A stretch of 64,000 bases of DNA, from NCBI GenBank assembly GCA_030435675.1, contig JAUCMV010000006.1:1-64000 (forward strand). Reading direction: 5' to 3'. This document shows positions 56,108-64,000 of this stretch, in pieces (position 1 is the stretch's first letter; every line of letters starts with the position of its first letter). A program made the position numbers and the translations under genes. Source of the DNA: Steinernema hermaphroditum (lineage: Eukaryota > Nematoda > Chromadorea > Rhabditida > Steinernematidae). The notes beneath the pieces are model-generated. The model had not been told where the DNA came from, made no database searches, and was given only the letters and a program-made list of their open reading frames with translations.

Positions 56108-56667
56108 ATGTCGTATATGCTCCCCCATTTAAGCAATGGATGGCAAGTCGATCAAGCCATCCTGTCCGAGGAGGATCGAGTCGTCTTGATTCGATTTGGT
56201 CATGATTGGGATCCTTCTTGCATGCGGATGGACGAGGTAAGTAACTGTGAATTTTTAGAGGGTGTCGAATGTACTCGCCTTGGTCTCTTTTCCTTCAAAA
56301 ACGAGCGTTTTCGACAAATCTTAGTATTTTGCATCATATAAATCCCAGCTGATGTCCATTCTTTTAGACGCTGTACAAGATAGCAAGCAAGGTGAAGAAC
56401 TTCGCCGTCATCTACTTGGTGGACACGACCGAAGTCCCCGACTTCAACAAGATGTACGAACTGTACGACCCTTGCACCACAATGTTCTTCTTCCGGAACA
56501 AGCATATCATGGTTGACTTGGGTACCGGTAACAACAACAAGATAAATTGGCCTATTACGGATGGACAAGAGCTCATCGACATCGTCGAAACGGTCTATCG
56601 AGGAGCGCGCAAAGGACGCGGTCTTGTGATCTCCCCGAAGGATTACTCCACGAAATACAAGTATTGA
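56108..56667 (+). CDS. U5 snRNP protein Dim1/TXNL4A (thioredoxin-like 4A)
   Basis: Spliceosome component of the U4/U6.U5 tri-snRNP. Two exons (56108-56236, 56368-56667) encode 142 residues, the exact family length. It reads MSYMLPHLSNGWQVDQAILS, RVVLIRFGHDWDPSCMRMDE, then LYKIASKVKNFAVIYLVDTT, PDFNKMYELYDPCTTMFFFR and NKHIMVDLGTGNNNKINWPI. The thioredoxin active-site CxxC is replaced by DPSC, as in Dim1 proteins. mdt-21 follows 166 bases downstream on the same strand, so an operon is likely. Confidence 0.97.
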
Positions 56668-56833
56668 GATCAGCTAACAGCAGGGAGGGTTGTGATCTGC
56701 TCCTTTTTTGTACATTTTGAAGATAAATCTGCGTTTTCCGAGCTTGTTGCTGCGCGAGAATGACTTGGTCTGTCCGATATACATATCTCTGCCTACAGTA
56801 GTTAAATCTATCACTGTTTTGCGCCGATTTCAG

Positions 56834-57270
56834 ATGTCCGACAGCCTCACCCAAATCCAGGATCTCATCAATGACCTCGCCAATTTCATGTGCAATTCCA
56901 TTGGTGTTCTACAGTCAGTAGCGCCTCCCTGTCCAATCAGCGAAATAACCGAGGTAAATCCACTCACAGCGTTCTCCTCTTTATTCTCTGCTTTCAGGAT
57001 CTGCAAAAAGAAGAACAGTCACAGATTTTTGCATCCGGAATCGCCCGAATCGCAAAGGATATCGAAATCCTGGCTGAATCGCTGCCTTTCGACGACAACG
57101 ATAGCAGAGCAGCCGCTGAGAAGAAACTGTTTGAACTCGACAAACTGCGCGCGGAATCCCTCGATGATTTGGAGAAGGTGGCGAGTCTCGGTGACGCCAT
57201 GGTGAAGAAGATCACCTCAAGGTTGAACGACATCGCCCAGGTGCAGCTAATTGCCCGTCCATCATGTTAA
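56834..57270 (+). CDS. mdt-21: Mediator complex subunit 21
   Basis: Middle-module Mediator subunit; coiled-coil dimer with MED7. Two exons (56834-56953, 56999-57270) start MSDSLTQIQDLINDLANFMC, then NSIGVLQSVAPPCPISEI, and the second exon has QIFASGIARIAKDIEILAES, LPFDDNDSRAAAEKKLFELD and ITSRLNDIAQVQL. Typical features are the LTQ.QD..N.LA..FCN.IGVLQ start and the AKDI.+L..SLP block. The ATG directly follows GATTTCAG, an acceptor that has no upstream coding exon, so a trans-splice site. Human MED21 is of similar length. Confidence 0.92.
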
Positions 57271-57696
57271 GTTGTTTACATAGCATGATAATGAATGGAG
57301 TACAGAGAGTTTCTCTATTTTGGGTGCAAACTTGTGACGTCGGGTAGCTTAGTCATCTCGGCAATCCTCTTCTCGTCACATGAGTGTCGAAATAACGCCC
57401 ACCGCCACCGAGTGTCGGTCAAAACAACAGGACAGCTTCGTTTCGCGCGATGTTCTGATCTTCACTCGTCGGTATTTATATATTCGCCAGGATGGTGTTT
57501 CTCGGTCCGCTAGTCTACATACGCACATACGGACGCCGCTATGTACACTATGCCCCACGGCTTACCGAAGCGCCGAGCGTGTGTTTTCCTTGAAATTATC
57601 GATTTTGCGGCAAAGGTCGTTGCAGCTGTTTTACTCCTCCTGTTTACGTCGCATCGCAACTGTCTCTTCTACTTGTCCACTTCCAGATTTTGGGAA

Positions 57697-58481
57697 ATGT
57701 TCTCCAACATATTTGGCAACAAGAAGCAACCACCAGCTCCGACCACTCAGGAAGCTATCCAGCAGCTCCGGGAAACCGAGGAGATGTTGGTGAAGAAGCA
57801 GGAGTTCTTGGAACAGAAGATTGGCGCCGTAAGTGCTTATAAACGATACCTACTTTTACTTTCTATTGATTTCGCCACTGTATGAACTGTTTTAGGAAGT
57901 GGCGACCGCGAAAAAACATGGGACGAACAACAAGAGACTAGCGCTTCATGCCCTTAAACGGAAGAAGCAGTACGAGAAGCAGCTGAACCACATCGATGGC
58001 ACCTTGACCACGATCGAATTTCAACGACAAACGTTGGAAAATGCGTCGACCAATGCCGAAGTGCTGAACGTGATGGGTGCGGCTGCAAAAGCAATGAAAG
58101 CGGCGCATAACGAGATGGACATCGATGAAGTACATGATCTCATGGAAGATATCGCGGAACAGCAAGAAATTTCCAACGAGATCGCTGAGGCCATAAGTAA
58201 CCCTGCTGGATTCGGTAGCGAATTCGACGAGGACGAGTTGCTGCGTGAGCTGGAGGAGCTTGAGCAGGTTTGTGCAGATCGTATTCGGCATATTGTTTTT
58301 TTTTTGTTTTAAGGAAGAGCTCGACAAGCGACTGTTGGACGTTAAGCCTGTTCCAGTGGAGGTGGACAACTTGCCAGAAGCCCCGAAGGACGTTCTCCCT
58401 ACATCCGCAAAACACAAGACAAAACCGAGGCATCAGGACAGCGACGATCTCGATGCTTTGGAGGCGTGGGCGGCGTCATAA
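57697..58481 (+). CDS. vps-32: ESCRT-III subunit CHMP4/Snf7 (VPS-32)
   Basis: Polymer-forming ESCRT-III protein for membrane scission. Three exons (57697-57829 approx., 57897-58267 approx., 58313-58481 approx.) begin with MFSNIFGNKKQPP, then a charged helix LRETEEMLVKKQEFLEQKIG, KRLALHALKRKKQYEKQLNH, and IDGTLTTIEFQRQTLENA. The acidic C-terminal part has DLMEDIAEQQEI and NPAGFGSEFDEDELLRELEE. The end DSDDLDALEAWAAS fits the amphipathic tail that binds ALIX in CHMP4 proteins. CTTCCAG lies 10 bases before the ATG. It follows mdt-21 by about 430 bases. Confidence 0.95.
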
Positions 58482-58689
58482 GTGCTGGGTACGAAAGTGA
58501 TAAGCGTGTGTTCAATTTTTGATTTGTTTCTGTAAATGTATTTGCATCCATAGAAGTCTCCATCTGACAGGCACTAGCGCTGCGAGCAGCAAAGCAGTGA
58601 TGCAGAATTGAAACAGTCGGTCATTTGATTGATGTTCAGTAAGAAAGTCCGGGATAAGAAGGACATTCCCGCTACAGAAGAACGGGCAT

Positions 58690-59262
58690 ATGCCAGGCTT
58701 GCATTACAAAGCCAAGTACGAGGGCGGATCGCAGGGCAGAACCGGAAACGAATTTGTTGTTATGCAGAACGATACCTGGAAAACAATTATAGCCTTTCTA
58801 GTCTCTTCAATGGCCTTCACCGTGTTTTTCTTTCGGAGATACAAAACAATTAGAAAGTACGACGATACTCTTGGACGATCCAATCATCGAAGTGGATTCT
58901 TTCTTTCCAGATTTGTTTATGATTTTGCTCAACAAGATAGAGCAGATATACTAGAAAGGCGATGCCTATCACACTCAGAACAGGCTGAAATTTTGCACAG
59001 ACACAGGCTTAGCTCGACGTGTTTTGATGCAAATGTGAGCCCCGACGCCAGTCCTATGCCGCATACGCCCCGAGAAGTAGAAAATCGTCAACATTTGCGG
59101 AATCTTGCCGATTCCCAGATGCCCCGTAAAGTACGCCGCCACCGACCGGTTCGACATCGCCGCTACGCCAGGGATGAAGCCGGCAGCAAAGTGGCATCCT
59201 CTGTCTGTCTATTATTCGCTGCAAGGCGTATTGCATTCGATTCTTTAAATAAATTCGTGTAA
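58690..59262 (+). CDS. Possible small membrane protein; model uncertain
   Basis: An open frame starts MPGLHYKAKYEGGSQGRTGN and has one hydrophobic helix (TWKTIIAFLVSSMAFTVFFF) before RRYKTIRKYDD. The N-terminal 60 residues look coding. The remainder to 59262 is Arg/His/Gln-rich and may be non-coding or antisense. A competing minus-strand reading at 58850-59157 encodes hydrophobic stretches (GFIPGVAAMSNRSVAAYFTG, IAFLVYLLYLVEQ) and could be a convergent gene. A TTCAG acceptor-like site at 58636-58640 and AATAAA at 59248 favour a plus-strand transcript. Confidence 0.35.
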   Translation: MPGLHYKAKYEGGSQGRTGNEFVVMQNDTWKTIIAFLVSSMAFTVFFFRRYKTIRKYDDTLGRSNHRSGFFLSRFVYDFAQQDRADILERRCLSHSEQAEILHRHRLSSTCFDANVSPDASPMPHTPREVENRQHLRNLADSQMPRKVRRHRPVRHRRYARDEAGSKVASSVCLLFAARRIAFDSLNKFV

Positions 59263-59551
59263 GTCACGTATGATATGGTAGCTGTGGTATGGGGCAAGAG
59301 AATGGTGTTATGAACAAGGTGAACAGTATTTCTGAAGTTACTTACGCAAGTAAATATATTTCATGAGGGCAAAGGGTGTCTTTGATGTGTTCAAATGTGA
59401 CTTTCTAATTCCCAGTCACCATCAAAGCGCACAATATTTGTGCTCAATGTAAAGACGGACTGTGTAGTCTGTACTTCCCCTTCGACGGCGCGTTAACGGC
59501 CGTACTTCAGACAGAGCGCGACGACATAGTTGTGCTCATCTGCTGGTCACG

Positions 59552-62303
59552 ATGACCTTTCAACAACAGAATTCGTTGCCGTCGCTTCCTGTCCCCGAGC
59601 TGGATGAGACTCTTCGCGCCTACTACAAATCAGGTCGGTGTTGTCCACAGACTTCAGAAACAATTACCGTATTTTAGTCGAAATTTACTTGGATGAAGAT
59701 CAGAAGAAAGCCACAAAAAGAGCGATTGCGCATTTTAGAAGTAGTAAACACATAAATGACGCTCATCTGGCCTTGAAACGGCGTGCTCTGGAGCAGAGAA
59801 ATTGGGTGAGTGGCTTTGCCATAGCAATTGTGCACATGAAACACTAATAGAGCTTGAAAACTACGTGAAGCTTTACGTCCAAAGATAAGCCTTTCCTTTC
59901 CAGTTGGAGGAATGGTGGTACGACGCATATCTCGAAATCCGGGAGCCGATCGTTCCATTTTTGAGCATTGGAGCGATTCATCCGCGAGCAAATGCGATGC
60001 CCCACGGTTTTCAGCTGCTGAGAGCCGCAGAAGTTATCCATCAAATGGCCATTATCTGGCTCTCTTTAAGGCGGTGAGTTCTTATCACCGTTCAGAAAAG
60101 TATCGATAACTAGGGTGTAAACTTTTGTGACACTATCAGGTTCCTCTTCGTCCCCCGAAGAGTGCAAACATCAAACTACAGTCTGATAGGTACATTTGAG
60201 TCCAAAGTTCATTATGTGTCAAAATGGACTAAAGATTGTAAATTAAAGCCATAGGATAAGATATCTTTATGTACTGCTACTTACCGACCGAGTTTTAAGA
60301 ACACTTAAGAAGTAAGAAAGGGACAGAACACTTCAGAATACTATCTTATGCTCAGAGATGGGTACGAATGGATCGGATCGGCTGGCCAACCGGTTGAACG
60401 ACTGAGCCGATGCCCATCTCTGCTTGTCGTAACCTATTTTAACTTTTAGAGGAAGCTATCCTGTGACAAAAAGCCGAGGCGTCGTCTGGGACATGAACCA
60501 GTACTACGTCCTTTTCAACTCGAACCGCACTCCGCAACGTCGGAAGGACGTCCTCCGCCGACCTTTCCGATTAGGTTGGCTCAACCACACTTTTTAAATT
60601 CATGTTCTCTATTCCAGAATCCGAAGGTCCATGCCCTAGTCACGTTACCGTAATCTGTGCTGGGCATCTATGGGCGGTAGAGACGCTAAACGAGCACGGC
60701 GCTCTCCTCTCTCCAGATGCGATCTACCATCAGCTGGCAAAAGTTTACAAAATCTCTCATGAAAAGCCCAATGAGTACCCCCTGCCTTCCATGACCGCTG
60801 CAAATCGCGATATATGGGCAGAGATCAGAAGCCACGTTATGGGAATATCCGAGAAGAATGCGCAGAACATGCTCAAGGTCGAAGAAGGGACCTTCTGCCT
60901 TAGTTTAACTGACCGTGTTTGGGGCGAGGGCGATGTGGATAATCAGGTTCCTTTCCATAGCCATAATGCATATAACGCCAGTATTTTAAGCTTCTTCATT
61001 ACTGTATCGCTGGAGACAGCTCCGCGAGCTGGTCAGACAAGACCTTCAGCATTCATGTCCACAAGGACGCTCGGATGACTTCTCAGTCAGACGTAATACA
61101 GTAGCAATTCAATATTCATCCAGCCTCAATTTGCTTTTAGCACAGCAACACGGATGCGATTGCTCCTCTAGACATCATGAACACAACGACAAAGAATTTG
61201 AAGAAAAGTGAATGGATTCCTAAGGTAACCATAGCCCTCGTATGAAGCACTTTGATAGACACGTCTTATTTAGAACGTTGACGTACCGGAGCCTCAGCAT
61301 TTGACCTTCGAAATTGATGACAAAGTGAAACAAGCGATAACTGAAGCTCAGCAGAACTTCAAAAGAGCGGTATTTAGTACATTATGAGAAATTCAAGCAG
61401 CGGTGCTTGTTTAGGCCGACACGATCAAGGTGGGCAAGGTCTATATGAAATCATATGGGAACAACCACTTCCGTAGTCTCAAAGTCTACGGCGATACAGT
61501 AATCCAAATGGCTCTGCAGTTGGCGTTCAGGAAAACGCATGGAAGGTAGGATTATGAAATGAATATTAGGTTTATGCCGAATACTGAATCGGAAATCACT
61601 TCTATTAGCAACACAAGATTCCAATTTAAGCATAATTTTAGAATCGCACCTGCCTATGAAACTGCCTCGACAAGAAAATTCTTTCACGGTCGAACTGAAA
61701 CCGTTCGAGCCTGCACGCCTGAGTTAAAGGATCTTGTAGAGGACATCGTCGCTAAAAACAGTTCGGTGGTGAGAAAATACTGCGAAAAACGAATAAGAGT
61801 GAAAGCGTTCTTAGAGCAAACGCCAAAGGATTCTGTTCAAGAGGGCTTATGATGCTCACAACACTCTCATGAGCAATGCGATGGAACAGAAAGGTGTGGA
61901 TCGACATCTTCTCGGCATCCGAAAGACCATCGAGTCGTTTGGCAAAGGGTGTTCGCTGAAGCTCGATCTTCCGCATCTCTACACCGACGCCGCCTGGAAA
62001 CTGTCTGGTGGCGATGGTAACTTCAAGCTATCGACCAGTTTCGTCGGATATGACGAAAATGGCGCGTTTGGATATGTAGCCGCCATGCTCCTTGATGGAT
62101 ATGGAGTCTTCTACAAGATAAACAAGCAGAGGTACCTCTCTACAATACAGTTAACATGGTCAATACTTCTATTCAGCATCAACCTTGTGGTAACGTCGTA
62201 TCACCAAAGCAAGTTCACTGATCTTGAGAAGTTTTCGGAGAATTTGCGTTGGACCTTTGACCGCTACGAACCTCTTCTTCCTCGTCCGAGTGCCCGCATC
62301 TAG
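59552..62303 (+). CDS. Carnitine O-acyltransferase (CROT/CRAT family)
   Basis: Transfers acyl groups between CoA and carnitine. About ten short exons. Blocks in order: LPSLPVPELDETLRAYYKS, RNW-LEEWWYDAYLEIREPI, GVVWDMNQYYVLFNSNRTPQ, PCPSHVTVICAGHLWAVETL, WSDKTFSIHVHKDA, the catalytic region SQSDHSNTDAIAPLDIM, EPQHLTFEIDDKVKQAI, KVYMKSYGNNHFRSLKVYGD, STRKFFHGRTETVRACTPEL, KGVDRHLLGIRKTIE, SGGDGNFKLSTSFVGYDENG and GYGVFYKINKQR. The catalytic His follows a splice junction (S-D-H-S). HGRTET and the STS motif that bind carnitine and CoA are present. The C-terminus SARI is a weak peroxisomal type-1 signal ([SA][KR][LMI]), so peroxisomal CROT/CRAT is favoured over CPT2. Confidence 0.9.
60354..60421. 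repeat. Complete short palindromic element in an intron
   Basis: The 68-base unit runs from AGAGATGGG to CCCATCTCT and contains GGATCGGATCGGCTGGCCAA then CCGGTTGAAC. This is the shortest and cleanest member of the family found at 25470, 36666 and 37081. It lies in an intron of the carnitine acyltransferase gene. Confidence 0.7.
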
Positions 62304-62958
62304 ATGCTGAAGCTGTCTTTTTACATAATGAATAAAGAAATTTACCGTTTTTAATGGATAATGGGATAGTGGCGTGGGTTACAATGTTTGATCCTCTGCC
62401 AGCCTAAAGTGGCCCTAGGATCGGGTTTATAAAAATTGAAAATTTGAATGTTACTAACAGTGAGAAGGAAGACTGTCGTTTCCATGAATGCAGGATGTTC
62501 TGTTCTTTTCGTGGACTAGTTGAATTACCCGATAAGGAAGGTTTTGAAGTGTAACCCGTAAATATCACATGTTCGATTTCTCAGTGATCAATCATCGAAT
62601 AACGCTATACCACGTCATTTTCACTGACATATCCAGGCATTACTGGAATTCCGCAATATATTTCGCGATATAATTGTTCTGTTCCATCGAAGTTGATCGA
62701 AACCGATCGATCTGAAGTTCTTTGTTTCCTTTTCTTCATTTATCTGTCACGCTTATTCTGGGAGACTGTGGAAATCTCGAGACAAGCGTCTCTGCACGTC
62801 TCAGACAGTCTCGACATTTACGGAATCATGGAGATTCTGTTTGTTAGACACCGATTCATTAGACAATGTCTCTCGCGTTTCAATGCGCCGTGCTCCATTC
62901 TCTGCAGCCTTTGTTTTGCTACGTTCTATTTCAGGTTTTCACCTCATCGTTTGCTGAG
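62304..62958. other. Intergenic region before GPHR
   Basis: No exon is supported. AATAAA at 62331-62336 probably ends the acyltransferase transcript. CTATTTCAG at 62927-62935 precedes the GPHR start by 23 bases and may be a trans-splice site. Confidence 0.45.
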
Positions 62959-64000
62959 ATGGCCGACACTTGGGACTGGACGGTAATGATAGTGTCGAAC
63001 GTTTTCTTTTTCGGATGCGGATGGCTATTTTTCATGAAGCAGCTCTTTCGGCACTACGAAGTGCATCAACGGCTCGTCCAAATTATCTTCTCGTTCACGT
63101 TCAGCCTCTCGTGCATAATGTTCGAGCTAATTATATTTGAAATCAAGGATATACTGCAGTCCAGGTATTCTATGAAGTGATGACAATTGACGCATCGTGC
63201 TTTTTTAGCTCACGGTTGTTCTTTTGGCAGTTAACACTTCGAGTCATGCTGGTTGTTTTGATCGTTGTCATTCCGGCGTATTTGTCCATGTCTGTGTGGA
63301 AGTCGTTGCTTGTCAATAAAAAGTCGGTATTTCTTCTGACGCTCGGATCATGGATGGTTTTCATCTACTTCTTCTGGAAAATTGGAGGCAACTTCCCGAT
63401 CCTCAGCCGGAACCATGGTACGCCTTTTTTGGTTCTGTACATTTCTTGAACAACCTCCTTACTTTTAGGGATTTTCACGATTGAGCAGGCGATATCACGA
63501 GTGGGAATTATCGGCGTAACGGTGATGGCCATTCTTTCCGGTTTTGGTGCCGTCAACTCTCCTTACACATGCATGTCCTACTTTATGCGCTCTGTAAGTG
63601 ATACAGACATTGCGCAACTCGAACGAAAGCTGATGCAAACGATGGATATGATATCTGCGAAGAAAAAGCGAGTTGTGCAGTATGAACGAGAACTGTCCCA
63701 AAGCGCTTTTTCGCGAGGAAATAGCGACAATGCTGGAAGTGGGCTGTTTCAACGACTTCTTGGCAGCGCTGGACTGTCTTCGTCAGCATCGCTGAGAAAC
63801 CAAATTGAGTGAGTTTTGGAATATTAAAAGATAAACGCAGTTGCGCGGTACATGGTCACCGTGCGTTTCATTTTTGCTCGGTCACTGTTCTGCTTCGGCA
63901 CCTCTCTCTTATGACATTTTTTCAGCTGCCTGAATAGTGAAATCGGTCCTTTGGAAGAGTTCAGTCGCCATCTGTTCTTGGAAGTCGTCGAAATGCGAAA
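62959..64000 (+). CDS. Golgi pH regulator / GPR89 family channel, 3' end beyond the window
   Basis: Multi-pass membrane protein that acidifies the Golgi in animals. Exons 62959-63160 approx., 63211-63417 approx., 63468-63810 approx. and one from about 63926 to the window edge. It reads FFFGCGWLFFMKQLFRHYEV, CIMFELIIFEIKD, SSRLFFWQLTLRVMLVVLIV, TLGSWMVFIYFFWKIGGNFP, SRNHGIFTIEQAISRVGIIG, AILSGFGAVNSPYTCMSYFM and RKLMQTMDMISAKKKR, matching the family blocks. The first five helices and the central coiled region are present; the last part is truncated at 64000. Confidence 0.93.

Noticed and set aside
1..64000. CRISPR array, prophage or bacterial operon
   Set aside because: Spliced genes, eukaryotic tRNA and nematode proteins show a eukaryotic genome; the only regular arrays are the 30-base minisatellites, which have no spacers.

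Overview
This is a nematode nuclear window. The evidence is many short introns (about 45-60 bases) with TTTCAG-type acceptors, acceptor-like TTTCAG or TTTGCAG sites a few bases upstream of many start codons (trans-splice sites), same-strand gene clusters with gaps of 110-270 bases (operon-like), and nematode-typical proteins such as an LMP-1 with a GYASV tail, an ShKT-domain secreted peptide and an EB-like cysteine-rich secreted protein. The genus cannot be fixed from sequence reading alone. All exon models were made by eye from splice signals, reading phase and family similarity.

Layout. 0-3.8 kb: 5' two thirds of a TGF-beta family type I receptor gene (minus; kinase C-terminus lies off the left edge), with a 2 kb repeat-bearing first intron. 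3.8-9.5 kb: a tRNA-Ala(AGC) gene, a relic of its 3' half, a palindromic MITE-like element, a tRNA-like SINE fragment and a decayed mariner element. 9.5-22.2 kb: an intronless Ulp1-type deSUMOylase/deneddylase (plus), then five minus-strand housekeeping genes: mitochondrial PNPase, LMP-1, ubiquinol-cytochrome c reductase core 2, CTU2 (tRNA 2-thiolation) and a GLUT-family sugar transporter. 22.2-40 kb is accessory and repeat-rich: a near-perfect 499-base foldback element, a family of short palindromic repeats, a decayed MULE/FLYWCH transposon with minisatellite inverted ends, and small lineage-type genes (an EB-like cysteine-rich secreted protein, an ShKT peptide, a GM2-activator-like lipid-binding protein and two small orphans). 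40-64 kb is gene-dense: an MCAD-like acyl-CoA dehydrogenase, two nearly identical 14-3-3 genes 10 kb apart, an ASPHD-like hydroxylase, the cluster csn-6 / MIPEP / alg-13, a cis-prenyltransferase converging on alg-13, the cluster TXNL4A / mdt-21 / vps-32, a peroxisomal-type carnitine acyltransferase and the start of a GPHR (GPR89) gene.

Functional links. alg-13 and the cis-prenyltransferase are convergent neighbours in the same dolichol / N-glycan pathway. PNPase, UQCRC2, MIPEP and the acyl-CoA dehydrogenase are mitochondrial. Most interesting signals: a 12-base motif present exactly twice upstream of each 14-3-3 gene (and not noticed elsewhere), a gene-conversion tract between those two genes that includes an intron, replacement of the catalytic Glu of the MCAD-like enzyme by Gly, a degenerate GS box in the TGF-beta receptor, and the MULE with inverted 30-bp tandem-repeat ends. 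I did not find a clearly novel multi-gene system.
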